Source: Lachnospiraceae bacterium
Lineage (GTDB): Bacteria; Bacillota; Clostridia; Lachnospirales; Lachnospiraceae
Assembly (NCBI GenBank): GCA_017622575.1
Contig: JAGAQU010000041.1
Span: forward strand, 1-64,000
Direction: 5' to 3'
Length of the DNA stretch: 64,000 nt
Numbering within the stretch: the stretch's first letter is position 1; every line of letters starts with the position of its first letter. A program made the position numbers and the translations under genes. This document shows, in pieces, positions 42,903 through 51,586 of this stretch. Below the pieces are notes generated by a model, which saw nothing but the letters and a program-made list of their open reading frames with translations, did not search any database and was not told the DNA's origin.

Positions 42903-44930
42903 CTATAAGGTCACTAGAATATTTTGTCCGGTAGCCGTTTGATTAAGCTGTGCCTGACTTACAAACTTTTCAAATAATGTTTGTCCATCTAACTGCGCTA
43001 CAAAGTGATAAGTCGCACCATTTCCGTTGTTTCTGCCACTTTCTTCTCTTACAATCTTTCTTATTAAGTCTTCGGGTGCTTCAATATTGGTTCCGTGTCG
43101 CTGGTCGCCCAAAACTGCCATAAAAGGAGCATTTGGAGGAATAACCGCGCCTGTTGCAAGCATTGGTATTTGCGGAACCGATACTTTCGGGATATTCAAC
43201 GAAAATACTTCTCCACCTATTAATGGTACCCAATCCGGCACATCAAATTTTAGTCCATTCAATGCAGATATCATTGAGTTTATTCCTTTTCCTACACCTG
43301 ATATCATTTTATTAATAGTTCCTATAATAGAATTGATGGCTTTCTTTATAAAACTAACTATTGAATCCCAAATATTCTTAAAAGCTGTTTTTAACTTTTC
43401 AAATGTATCCAGAAACTTAGTTTTTATCTTGTCGGCAATCGTGGTAATGATTTCATAAAGCATATTCATAAGGCTTTCCCCTATTTTCATGATGGCATTA
43501 AAAACACCCTCAAAAATATTCTTTATTCCTTCCCATACCGCCTCCCAGTCTCCTTCAAAAATGCCTTTAAAAATATCAAACAAATTCAACAGTACGTCAA
43601 AAACTGTCTCTAGTATGGTCGCGATAACATCAAATGTAGTTTCAAATACCGGTGCCAACAATTCACAAAAAGTATTCCATGCCGCGCCTAATGCTTCTGT
43701 CAAACTGCCAAATTCAAAGCCAAAACTATTAATCCGTTCAAGTATTCCGTCTATAAATCCACTAAATGCATTTTTAATACGTTCCCAAGACGAAAGTATA
43801 CTTTCTCTGAACCCTTCATTTTCTTTCCACAAAGTTTGAAACGCCGCTACTAAAACACCAACCACTGCCACCACTGCACCTACAGCTACCGCTACCGGTG
43901 CAAAAGCAGCACCTGCGCTACTTATAAGCGGAATTAATGTTGAAAATGTAGATACCATACTACCAACAGCCATTAGTAAGGGACCGATAGCCGCCGCAAC
44001 TAACCCAACTCCGATAACGACTTTTTGCATGCCAGGATCCATTTCTCCAAACTTTGTTATGACACTTGTAATTGCTTGAATAATTGGCGTAATTAACGGC
44101 AACAAATTTTGCCCTAATTCTGCCACAAGGTTATCAACGGATGCCGACAATGTACGCATACTATTAGCCGTTCCGTCTGATGTTCGTGCATAATCGCCTT
44201 GTGCATTTTTAGTCATTTCCATTACATAGGCATATCGTAACTGCACCTTTTCAGCCTGCGACATTTCATCATACACAAGTCCTGCATCATCCGCAAACTG
44301 CTTCAAATTCGTTTCAGTCATTACCACGCCAAGAGTTTTCAATGACTCCGTTTCACCCGTAAACACACCATTTAATGCAGTCATTGCCTGGTCTATGCCT
44401 ATATTCTTAAAGGACGCCAAATCACCTGCCAGCCCTGCCAGCGAAGTAGACATATTCGCTGCTTCCTCCTGCGGAAGTCCCATACTTGTAGCCATATCTC
44501 CAAACAACGATGTGGCTTCTAACGCTTGATTTTTTGATAGTCCAAAAGATTCTGTTGCAGTTTCAGCCCATGCCTTTACGCCTTCTGAACTTTTACCAAA
44601 CGCAACATCCACTTTGTTTATATTTTCTTGCATGTCAGAAGCCGAACTAACCATCTGACCACCCATAGCAACTAATGGCGCAGTTACAGCAAGGGACATT
44701 TTACCGCCTACATCCGTCATCGAGCTGGATAAGATATCCAATTTACTTTGTACGCCTGCTGTTGGGTCAGGTGCTCCGTCAATTCCTGCCGATAAACCTT
44801 TTGAAAAATTACTTCCTGCTTCTTTTCCCGTACTGCTCAAATCGTTCCCAAACGATTTCATTCCTTTATCAAAGCCGGAAGTGTCAATTTTAGTATCTAT
44901 ATATATTGTTCCGTCTTTTTCTTGACTCAT
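42903..44930 (-). CDS. Phage tail tape measure protein
   Basis: A 675-residue tape measure. The N-terminus (DTKIDTSGFDKGMKSFGNDL) and the conserved tape-measure core (about 85-260: MQENINKVDVAFGKSSEGVK, ATSLFGDMATSMG, GETESLKTLGVVMTETNLKQ) are diagnostic. Hydrophobic helices lie at about 300-370, followed by amphipathic repeats with FEGDWEAVWEGIKNIFEG. The length predicts a short siphophage tail, if a tail is made. It is the last long structural gene; no distal tail or baseplate gene follows. Confidence 0.92.
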   Translation of the reverse strand: MSQEKDGTIYIDTKIDTSGFDKGMKSFGNDLSSTGKEAGSNFSKGLSAGIDGAPDPTAGVQSKLDILSSSMTDVGGKMSLAVTAPLVAMGGQMVSSASDMQENINKVDVAFGKSSEGVKAWAETATESFGLSKNQALEATSLFGDMATSMGLPQEEAANMSTSLAGLAGDLASFKNIGIDQAMTALNGVFTGETESLKTLGVVMTETNLKQFADDAGLVYDEMSQAEKVQLRYAYVMEMTKNAQGDYARTSDGTANSMRTLSASVDNLVAELGQNLLPLITPIIQAITSVITKFGEMDPGMQKVVIGVGLVAAAIGPLLMAVGSMVSTFSTLIPLISSAGAAFAPVAVAVGAVVAVVGVLVAAFQTLWKENEGFRESILSSWERIKNAFSGFIDGILERINSFGFEFGSLTEALGAAWNTFCELLAPVFETTFDVIATILETVFDVLLNLFDIFKGIFEGDWEAVWEGIKNIFEGVFNAIMKIGESLMNMLYEIITTIADKIKTKFLDTFEKLKTAFKNIWDSIVSFIKKAINSIIGTINKMISGVGKGINSMISALNGLKFDVPDWVPLIGGEVFSLNIPKVSVPQIPMLATGAVIPPNAPFMAVLGDQRHGTNIEAPEDLIRKIVREESGRNNGNGATYHFVAQLDGQTLFEKFVSQAQLNQTATGQNILVTL

Positions 44931-44958
44931 ATAGTTCCTTTCTACCTTTAAATAGTAA

Positions 44959-44988
44959 GGTCAGCGACCACCCTCAAAACAGGTGGCC
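44959..44988 (-). promoter_or_regulatory. Leader hairpin of the tape measure gene
   Basis: Seven-base stem (GACCACC 44966-44972 with 44982-44988) preceded on the plus strand by GGTCAGCG. Similar hairpins with the same flank lie upstream of TerS and the 73-residue gene. Confidence 0.45.
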
Positions 44989-44997
44989 GGTGTTCTT

Positions 44998-45426
44998 TTA
45001 ATTATGATACTTTTGAGTATATTTTTTAATTTTACTTAAAGCTTTTTTAGCCTTCTTATTGGCATCTGCCTCAATTACTGCGCTAATTGCATTTAATACA
45101 TGTTCAAAAAATAACTGTCCGCTTTCCAGTACAGAAAAAGGACCCATAATAGAAAAGATAACGTCTGAAACTTTTGCACCAAACAAATAGTCGAATTTTT
45201 CATATACAATATTGTCAAGTTCTTCAATTTGTTCATATGTACTTTTGTTCTCACTTTTATTACTAAACTCTTTCTTTAATTCATTTAATGACTTAATCAC
45301 TTCCTGATGTCTATTGACGATATTCATGTCGGAAGGATTAAAAGTAATTTGTCCTAATAGTTCTTTTTTCTCGTTTACTAAATCGTAAGTTTTCAAACCG
45401 CTTGTAATTGTAATTTGTTCATTCAT
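44998..45426 (-). CDS. Probable tail assembly chaperone
   Basis: A 142-residue protein just upstream of the tape measure, the usual place of tail chaperones. It has a beta N-terminus (QITITSGLKTYDLVNEKKEL), a charged helical middle, and a basic C-terminus (KKAKKALSKIKKYTQKYH). ATG 45426 has AAAGGA upstream. No frameshifted second chaperone frame was found. The call rests on position and size; the family is not firmly recognised. Confidence 0.55.
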   Translation of the reverse strand: MNEQITITSGLKTYDLVNEKKELLGQITFNPSDMNIVNRHQEVIKSLNELKKEFSNKSENKSTYEQIEELDNIVYEKFDYLFGAKVSDVIFSIMGPFSVLESGQLFFEHVLNAISAVIEADANKKAKKALSKIKKYTQKYHN

Positions 45427-45506
45427 AAAAAAATCCTTTCTACCGCCAACTATTGCGGTCAATAGCTACTTTCCTAATCAAATAGCCAAATTTTAATAAT
45501 CGTTAT

Positions 45507-45962
45507 TTACTTTCCACTTCCTGCAATTCTTTTTACTGTCGCAATCCAATTATCTCCATGTTGCTCTTTTGCTTTATCAAACCAGTGAGCTGTTGCTTTG
45601 GGATTGGAATATTTTAAATCCCTATCCGTTACAACTTTTTTTGCTCCTGGTCTTGCCCAAGGACTATTTGTAGCAGGGTCTACCATAACTTTACCTTCAT
45701 ACAAAAAACGTCCCATTGGCGGTGCGGCCGCAACAACTGTACCACTTCCGGCAAGTGAAGCACTTTGTGCTGATGTAATATTAATAAAAGTTCCTGTCTG
45801 ATGTGGCATATATGGTTTCATATCCGCCATAACCACACTATCTAATTCAAATTGCGCATCTTGGAATTGCTTTTCAAATCGTGACAGGTCAAGTTCCAAT
45901 GTTGTACTGCCAGACTTCATTTTATAATGCGTTTTATTAAGCATTTTGACCTTTTTAGGCAT
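45507..45962 (-). CDS. Phage minor capsid protein (Minor_capsid_2-like)
   Basis: A 151-residue virion protein. MKPYMPHQTGTFINITSAQS, FLYEGKVMVDP and a late TAHWFDKAKEQHGDNW are the expected hallmarks of the gp10-like minor capsid family that acts at the head-tail joint. It lies 47 bases from the HTH-type gene and 80 from the chaperone-like gene. The usual scaffold and major capsid genes should lie between portal and this gene but are missing. Confidence 0.75.
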   Translation of the reverse strand: MPKKVKMLNKTHYKMKSGSTTLELDLSRFEKQFQDAQFELDSVVMADMKPYMPHQTGTFINITSAQSASLAGSGTVVAAAPPMGRFLYEGKVMVDPATNSPWARPGAKKVVTDRDLKYSNPKATAHWFDKAKEQHGDNWIATVKRIAGSGK

Positions 45963-46009
45963 CTATGCAAATCTCCTTATGTTATATTAACCACTTATTT
46001 TCTGTGGCT

Positions 46010-46516
46010 CTATAGGGTTGTTAACACGTTTTCTGAATGGCTATCTATGTATGCATATAACTTTCTCATATCAACTCTATACAGTTTACCAATCATAATC
46101 AGTGCCCCTGCTTTTGTTGCAATCTCCTTTAATGTCGAAGAAGCAATATGCAATTCTTTTCCGGCACAAGATAAAGTCAAATATCGCCTAATATCATTTG
46201 CTAAAAACCATTGTTCAACAATTCGAACATTATTTTCTGCAAGTTTTTCACTGATTAAATAGATAGCCTTTATTCTATATCTGTAAAAATCCTGCTTGCA
46301 TAATAATGTTGGATGTTTACCGCATACTGTTTCATAAGACCAACCGTAAATTAAATTAAGATATATGCTTTCCCATTCTTCTGTTTCAAGATTCTTGAGA
46401 ATCCCTTTTATAAATTCTTGTTGTTCTTCGTTAGCGGTGGAACAAAACCAAAGAATTACTTTCTTCTCTTTTCCTGTAAGTCCGTAATTACTTAATTTTG
46501 CTTCTCTTGTCCTCAT
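46010..46516 (-). CDS. Two-part HTH/excisionase-like protein inside the structural module
   Basis: A 168-residue protein. The N-terminal about 100 residues (LSNYGLTGKEKKVILWFC, IYLNLIYGWSYETVCGKHP) look like a helical regulator-type domain. The C-terminal 60 residues (HIASSTLKEIATKAGALIMI, then VDMRKLYAYIDS) match the excisionase-like HTH (DUF6462-like) also seen at 53057. ATG 46516 has AGGAGG four bases upstream. It lies exactly where capsid genes are expected. A regulatory role is inferred from fold pattern only. Confidence 0.6.
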   Translation of the reverse strand: MRTREAKLSNYGLTGKEKKVILWFCSTANEEQQEFIKGILKNLETEEWESIYLNLIYGWSYETVCGKHPTLLCKQDFYRYRIKAIYLISEKLAENNVRIVEQWFLANDIRRYLTLSCAGKELHIASSTLKEIATKAGALIMIGKLYRVDMRKLYAYIDSHSENVLTTL

Positions 46517-46553
46517 GGTACCTCCTTTACTTTTGAGGAAGTAATTCGCTCCC

Positions 46554-47981
46554 CTATTCTTCCATACCAAACAAAGTAGGTGCTTTATTCTCCGCCTTTG
46601 CCATCTGCAACAATGCCCTTGCCTCTTCCCTTGAATACTTAAGATATTTCACATAATATTCTTCCCAAGGATAATGCCCCTGTAATGCAAGTGCATAGTG
46701 GTGCTGTCTGTCCTCTTCAAAGGAATAAGTGAGGTCTGCACAGTGAATCATTTCATCCTCGTTATATGTACCTACAGGAGCAAGATTATAAAGGTCTGCA
46801 TAGGCATTTAAAGCATATACAACGCCCTTTACGGCGTCTTCCAACTTGTCCCGGACATCCTTAATAAACTGAATTGTTCTCTGCTGGTCTGATTCTACTT
46901 GTGTAGCGGTCTGCAAGCCTGTTTTCTCGTTAAATACAAAGTAGCCATTGCTAAAGCCGCACTTATATCCAATCTGGGAGAGTAAGCTGTTAAGCCCTGT
47001 CAATCGTACATCTGTATTCAGATTAGGATTAATCTCTTGATAGAAACTTTCAACACCGGAACCATGCACATTTTTTACCATATCCGGCAATCCTAACTGT
47101 TCTCTTGCTCTGTCAAACTGTACACCGACATTTGCCATATCGGTCATGCCGCCGGGTAAAAGTCTGTCACTGTCTAAAAGCACTGTTCTCTTACTATCGA
47201 AAATCTCTTTTGCATTGCGACTGTATGCAATATCGAGGTCTTTCAGTTCCTGTATTGCTTCTGCGAAAATAGGCATACCCAAAGGACTGTTAAAGTTCAC
47301 ATTGTTAGCCTGCGGTGTTCTGAACACTCCAAAAAGCGGTCTTGTAATATTCTTGATATACACATCCTCTAACAGATTGCTCCAGGGCGTTAATATAATG
47401 TCAATCGGCTTTGAAATGTCGTCCTCGGTCTCTCCTACATAACACCTATTACTTACTGCATAAGTACCATCATCCAAGAATCTGTGATACTCCAAACGGC
47501 TATACCACTTCTTACCATTCTCACTTGACTGACTGCTATAGAACACAACGCCTGTAATCTTGCCATTGCGTGAATCTGTCACAGCAAACCTATCTGGTGT
47601 TACTGCTTCAATATCATGCATATTAGGCTTAAGAATAACGGTTCCTGCAGCACATCCATACTCAACCCATTCTCGAATCTTGTAATATGCATCATCAATC
47701 TGCTGTTGTAACCAATCTGCTCTTTCACTGCCGGTAATCTTGATAGAAAGCGCAAGTGTTGTGAGCCTTGCCGTTTCACTACAGATAGACTTTGCAAAAT
47801 TAATAGTTTTGATGTTATCCTTTACATCCAACCAAGGCGGCTTACCTTGGTAGATGTTCAGACACTTATTTACAAATCCCGTCATTTCCTGCGTTGTGAT
47901 TGGCTCAATCTTAAATTCTTCTTTTGCTTTGCTTAAAAACGTCACTTCAAACCACCTCTTTAAATATGCTATCAGTCCCAT
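46554..47981 (-). CDS. Phage portal protein
   Basis: A 475-residue portal of the SPP1 gp6-like type that forms the DNA entry ring. Typical features are the tryptophan-basic start (YLKRWFEVTF), PPWLDVKDNIKTINFAKSIC, the GCAAGTVILKP segment, IDIILTPWSNLLEDVYIKNI, SPLGMPIFAEAIQELKDLD and the acidic C-terminal part. It follows the 329-residue unknown by 11 bases. Length is normal. Confidence 0.88.
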   Translation of the reverse strand: MGLIAYLKRWFEVTFLSKAKEEFKIEPITTQEMTGFVNKCLNIYQGKPPWLDVKDNIKTINFAKSICSETARLTTLALSIKITGSERADWLQQQIDDAYYKIREWVEYGCAAGTVILKPNMHDIEAVTPDRFAVTDSRNGKITGVVFYSSQSSENGKKWYSRLEYHRFLDDGTYAVSNRCYVGETEDDISKPIDIILTPWSNLLEDVYIKNITRPLFGVFRTPQANNVNFNSPLGMPIFAEAIQELKDLDIAYSRNAKEIFDSKRTVLLDSDRLLPGGMTDMANVGVQFDRAREQLGLPDMVKNVHGSGVESFYQEINPNLNTDVRLTGLNSLLSQIGYKCGFSNGYFVFNEKTGLQTATQVESDQQRTIQFIKDVRDKLEDAVKGVVYALNAYADLYNLAPVGTYNEDEMIHCADLTYSFEEDRQHHYALALQGHYPWEEYYVKYLKYSREEARALLQMAKAENKAPTLFGMEE

Positions 47982-47992
47982 GTATCACCCCT

Positions 47993-48982
47993 CTATTCTG
48001 CGGATACTTCCGGCTGTGCAATCATTTTATCCATCAAATCATAGTAACCACTGAATGTCGTTTCAAAAGTCTTTACATGAGCATTTGCATAGCTATTATC
48101 TTTATGAATACAACTCATAATCCTCTCTGTCACAGCATCAAATGCGCCCAATTCTTCCTCACCACCACCTAAGCGGTTAAGTTCCATCTGTAAAGCCGCT
48201 AAATTCGTATCAGCATAAAGAGTACCTTTTTTTTCGCGTAACTTATCATAATTCTCTTTTGCTTTTACACCAATCATTCTAAGCATTGTCACATTGCTTC
48301 TGTTCTGCTCTGTAAGATAAATTAATTCGTCCGTCGTAAGAATACCGCTGTTAAGTAGTGCCATGGTATTAGCATCAAGTTTTGAAGGGTCTGCCCGGTA
48401 AAACTCATCTGTATGCTCTTTCATAGCCTTGCGAACTTCTGCAAGCTGTGTCTTTACAGATTGTTCCAGATTAGCCATTCCCTGCTTGTATTCGTCCTCA
48501 TACTGCATATACTGCCCTCGTGCGATAACCTTACCTCTTTCGGTCAATCCGTCACGCTGAATACGGTTATATTCTTCCTGTGTGGCATCCCATTCATCCT
48601 GAAGCCTTTCGTACTCAACTCTTGCCTTCTCATAGATTTTCTTTGCATCTTCAAGATAACCTTTAAAATTGTTATGTCTCATAATTTTTACATTACCTCT
48701 TTCTTTCTCCCTTAACGGTTCCCCGGAAGCATTAAGCCCTTGGCTCTCGTTATGGGTAATTAACTTTGATTGCACACTACTATATATTTCACTGCATCTT
48801 TGGCAGAACTCCGCATCCTTAAAAAATCCGTATGGTTTTACCATTCCTTTCAGTACGTCATTGCCCTGTTCAACCATAGACCAATCAAGGGACATTCCCT
48901 GTACTATATATGTCTTTTTCTTGCACTCATAAGCTGTATTTCCATCAACAACAACTCCGGCAATCGTATATGTATTACTCAC
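47993..48982 (-). CDS. Element protein of unknown function with long coiled coil
   Basis: A 329-residue protein between the terminase/zinc-ribbon genes and the portal. A short beta start (NTYTIAGVVVDGNTAYECKK) with Cys residues (CQRCSE) is followed by a long charged coiled coil (about 105-215) and a helical C-terminus. It does not show an HK97 capsid pattern. Scaffold-like or minor structural roles are possible. It is well conserved-looking and intact, but I cannot name a family. Confidence 0.6.
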   Translation of the reverse strand: MSNTYTIAGVVVDGNTAYECKKKTYIVQGMSLDWSMVEQGNDVLKGMVKPYGFFKDAEFCQRCSEIYSSVQSKLITHNESQGLNASGEPLREKERGNVKIMRHNNFKGYLEDAKKIYEKARVEYERLQDEWDATQEEYNRIQRDGLTERGKVIARGQYMQYEDEYKQGMANLEQSVKTQLAEVRKAMKEHTDEFYRADPSKLDANTMALLNSGILTTDELIYLTEQNRSNVTMLRMIGVKAKENYDKLREKKGTLYADTNLAALQMELNRLGGGEEELGAFDAVTERIMSCIHKDNSYANAHVKTFETTFSGYYDLMDKMIAQPEVSAE

Positions 48983-48993
48983 CTGTAAGCCTC

Positions 48994-49263
48994 CTATTCG
49001 TCCACACAGTACCGTTTCTGTGGTACATAGTGTGTTTTATACTCTGCCTGCATCAAAGGCTCTCCATGCTCCGTGTGACACGTTCTAAGCCCTTTATTGA
49101 CTTCCTCTATGGTAAAGAAAGCATTTACAAGTTTGTCCCACTGTTTACCGTTCATTAAAGCCATACAATGAGGACACCGCACCTTTTCCTTGTTCTCAAT
49201 ATCTTCCCGGTGTATTTCAAATTTTCCCTTGCAATTATGACAATGAATCTTTAAATATCCCAT
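48994..49263 (-). CDS. Zinc-ribbon protein next to terminase
   Basis: An 89-residue protein with two Cys pairs, CHNC (about 8-11) and CPHC (about 30-33), of the Com/zinc-ribbon type, then a conserved tail (FFTIEEVNKGLRTCHTEHGE). Position between TerL and structural genes, with 14 bases to TerL, suggests a packaging or late-regulation role. Unnamed family. Confidence 0.7.
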   Translation of the reverse strand: MGYLKIHCHNCKGKFEIHREDIENKEKVRCPHCMALMNGKQWDKLVNAFFTIEEVNKGLRTCHTEHGEPLMQAEYKTHYVPQKRYCVDE

Positions 49264-49277
49264 GTCCGTCCTTTCTG

Positions 49278-50531
49278 CTATGCTACACTTGCACGGCTGA
49301 ATATTATTTGTGATAGGGCATAAGCGGTGGCATCGACACTGTGATTGTCTGCATCCACCAACTGCGAAAGCACATTACCGCTTTTATCAACTGCATAAGA
49401 ATATCTTGTAAACTCTCTGTGTGCATTTGGTGTTCTGCGTGGGTCAATCACTATCTTTCTGTGTTGCATCCACTTGATACGGTATTCAACGCATCCGGGA
49501 CCCTTGTAACAAGCCCTAGCCGCTATACCCATATCCCGTAAGTCTGCAATGCTTTTAGGCTCTGCACTGTCACAGGTCAAATACTGATTACCGTACCCTT
49601 TTTCCTTGATTTCTTCCGCAAGCTGCCTGTTACTCATTCCTCTCTTGTAGATTTCATCAAGCAGATATATAGTCTCATGCTTTCTATCATAGGCAACTCG
49701 CATAAAACACGCCGGATCAGTAGCAAATCCAAAATCTTGACCGTTGTAACAATATTGCAAATGCTTTATTTCTTCGTCTGTAATCTCTCTTACTTCAACA
49801 TCTGGGAAAACCTCTCCGCCTGTTCCTGTTGGCACACCCATATATTCATGTTCAAATGCCTTTGGATTAGCTTCTTTTAAGCGTTCTGCTTCAAGTATGA
49901 ATTCTTCGCCTAACCATTCCGGAGGAACCATTGTGTAATCAGTTTTCAAGGTTATCGCTCTATTGTCCGGTATCTCTATAAAACTATTTGCCCAATTTGC
50001 CTTACTGATAGGTGGATTGAAAGACCGAAATACAACAAAATCATTCCCACCTCGCAATACTGACTGTTGCAAACTTCTGATTTCCAACTCGCCCAAGAAC
50101 TCCGAAAACTCTTCAAGCCATAAATACTTGTAATATCCACCATTAGGCGGCTTAATTGACTTGAGCTTCGCACTATCATCCAATCCTGCAAATCTTATCT
50201 GCTGTCCTGTCGGTAGATAGATAAATGATAATGGCGTATACTTGGCTTTCCATAAATGCGATACGCCTAACATATCAATGGCCCACTGAATTTGAGCGAA
50301 TACCGAACCTCTTAGGGTAACTGCATACTTTCGTAGTACAAGGGCGTTTGCCTTGCCTGTGGGGTCTCGCATGATGCCTAATGGTATCTCTATCCCACAA
50401 AACGAAGACTTAGCGGAACCACGGCCACCGGGCAAATTGTAAAAAACGTGCCCATGCCGTTTTATATCTGCATGAAGCGGATAATACACTGGTGCAATCA
50501 AATCACGAATATTAACTGTCGGGGACATCAT
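49278..50531 (-). CDS. terL: Phage terminase large subunit (PBSX/Terminase_3 type)
   Basis: A 417-residue packaging motor. The ATPase part has a Walker A-like LPGGRGSAKSS and Walker B LWLEEFSE; the RNase H-like nuclease part includes NGQDFGFATDP and ends DADNHSVDATAYALS. It overlaps terS by about 20 bases. Start choice among ATG 50531, ATG 50528 and an upstream TTG is uncertain because the ribosome site is weak and lies inside terS. Confidence 0.93.
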   Translation of the reverse strand: MMSPTVNIRDLIAPVYYPLHADIKRHGHVFYNLPGGRGSAKSSFCGIEIPLGIMRDPTGKANALVLRKYAVTLRGSVFAQIQWAIDMLGVSHLWKAKYTPLSFIYLPTGQQIRFAGLDDSAKLKSIKPPNGGYYKYLWLEEFSEFLGELEIRSLQQSVLRGGNDFVVFRSFNPPISKANWANSFIEIPDNRAITLKTDYTMVPPEWLGEEFILEAERLKEANPKAFEHEYMGVPTGTGGEVFPDVEVREITDEEIKHLQYCYNGQDFGFATDPACFMRVAYDRKHETIYLLDEIYKRGMSNRQLAEEIKEKGYGNQYLTCDSAEPKSIADLRDMGIAARACYKGPGCVEYRIKWMQHRKIVIDPRRTPNAHREFTRYSYAVDKSGNVLSQLVDADNHSVDATAYALSQIIFSRASVA

Positions 50532-50856
50532 CAACAATCATCACCCTGCTTTCTCCGCTTATCTCTGTATTCTGTTTATCTCGCCAATCGTTCGGCTTAC
50601 GATTCTTTAACCAAAATATCTGAGCTACTACATTTCCACCTATAGCACTTTCATATAAAGCATTCTCCACTTTATAATCAGCTACTTCTTTTCCTCTTTT
50701 TAAGGACTGACTTATGCGACTGTCTTTTTTCTTCCACCGATACAAAGTTCTTACGTCAATCCCTATATTTTCTGCTATTTCTATATCTGTAAGACCGGAA
50801 CGGGACCATGATTCTAATAAAAAAAGTTTGTCTTCATCCTCTGTCCATTCCTGCAT
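50512..50856 (-). CDS. terS: Phage terminase small subunit
   Basis: A 114-residue DNA-recognition subunit. An N-terminal helix-turn-helix (SGLTDIEIAENIGIDVRTLY) precedes a helical oligomerisation region (ALYESAIGGNVVAQIFWLKN, RKPNDWRDKQ). ATG 50856 has AAAGG upstream; a TTG five codons earlier is possible. It is followed by terL with overlap. Confidence 0.85.
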   Translation of the reverse strand: MQEWTEDEDKLFLLESWSRSGLTDIEIAENIGIDVRTLYRWKKKDSRISQSLKRGKEVADYKVENALYESAIGGNVVAQIFWLKNRKPNDWRDKQNTEISGESRVMIVDDVPDS

Positions 50857-50901
50857 TATTCCTTTTGCCAATAAAAAAACACCACCTTGTAATTATTTCA
50901 A

Positions 50902-50930
50902 GTCAGCGCATCACATCCAATTGTGAAGCG
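50902..50930 (-). promoter_or_regulatory. Leader hairpin of the terminase genes
   Basis: Nine-base stem with one mismatch (50907-50915 with 50922-50930), loop ATCCAA, preceded on the plus strand by GTCAGCG. It shares this layout with the hairpins at 44959 and 51473. Confidence 0.45.
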
Positions 50931-50939
50931 GTTTTATCG

Positions 50940-51116
50940 TTACTGTGAAATTGCTCTTTTCTCCCAATATGCATCATGGTATGCCTTGATTTTATCAGGA
51001 TTTTCAGCTGCCCACTTTCTTCTATTCTCGTTAAGGCGCTCCCGGTTCTCTCGTCTGTATCTCTTCATATACTCACGCATATATGCTCGTTTGTTCTCCT
51101 TTGCTGATTCCGTCAT
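50940..51116 (-). CDS. 58-residue basic element protein
   Basis: A highly charged, Arg/Lys-rich helical protein (MTESAKENKRAYMREYMKRY at the start, ENPDKIKAYHDAYWEKRAIS at the end). GGAGG precedes the ATG. It sits directly before the terminase leader. Small proteins with repeated YMREYM-type segments are often seen next to terminase in Clostridia prophages; function unknown. Confidence 0.65.
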   Translation of the reverse strand: MTESAKENKRAYMREYMKRYRRENRERLNENRRKWAAENPDKIKAYHDAYWEKRAISQ

Positions 51117-51223
51117 TCAATACACCTCCGTTTGACATTACACTCCTTTTCCTTAATTTTATTTTACTATGTTTTATTCTTTATTTTGTGCACACGTTTG
51201 GAACACTCACACAAGCAAAACTA

Positions 51224-51445
51224 TTACTTTTCGCTCATGCAGTATGTATCTTTTTTATTCCGAATATATTCAAAAATCCTTGATAGTTCTGCCTTTGCCT
51301 TGCGTTCCTCACTATATCCACCAAGAACATATTCTCGTTTACCTTTAATGAGTTTTACATAATGCCAGACACCATCTGTATCAAAATAAATATCTGCATT
51401 TGTTGTATCAACTAGCATATCCCGGTCCTGTACTAAAATTTTCAT
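51224..51445 (-). CDS. 73-residue element protein of unknown function
   Basis: A small alpha/beta protein (MKILVQDRDMLVDTTNADIY, then KGKREYVLGGYSEERKAKAE). ATG 51445 has GGAGG seven bases upstream. It follows RepA after a hairpin leader. The YVLGGYSEE segment suggests a compact binding fold; no family named. Confidence 0.65.
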   Translation of the reverse strand: MKILVQDRDMLVDTTNADIYFDTDGVWHYVKLIKGKREYVLGGYSEERKAKAELSRIFEYIRNKKDTYCMSEK

Positions 51446-51472
51446 GATTAAATCCTCCAAATAATTATTACT

Positions 51473-51499
51473 GGTTAGCGCTCCATCAAATGAGAAGCG
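51473..51499 (-). promoter_or_regulatory. Leader hairpin of the 73-residue gene
   Basis: Six-base stem (CGCTCC 51479-51484 with GAAGCG 51494-51499, one wobble), preceded on the plus strand by GGTTAGCG, as in the two other leaders. Confidence 0.4.
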
Positions 51500-51527
51500 G
51501 TTTTATTACTCTTACCTATATTTTTAG

Positions 51528-51586
51528 TATTGATAGTATTGATAACCATTGATGTATCAATACCTATCAACGTTATCAATGGTTAT
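51528..51586. repeat. Iteron-like cluster, candidate replication origin
   Basis: Three TATTGATA-like units (51528, 51537, 51547) are followed by three inverted units (51555, 51564, 51573), about 9-10 bases apart. A 12-base inverted repeat (ATAACCATTGAT at 51542-51553 with 51575-51586) spans them. The cluster overlaps the 3' end of the RepA-like gene. No T tract, so it is not a terminator. Confidence 0.5.
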
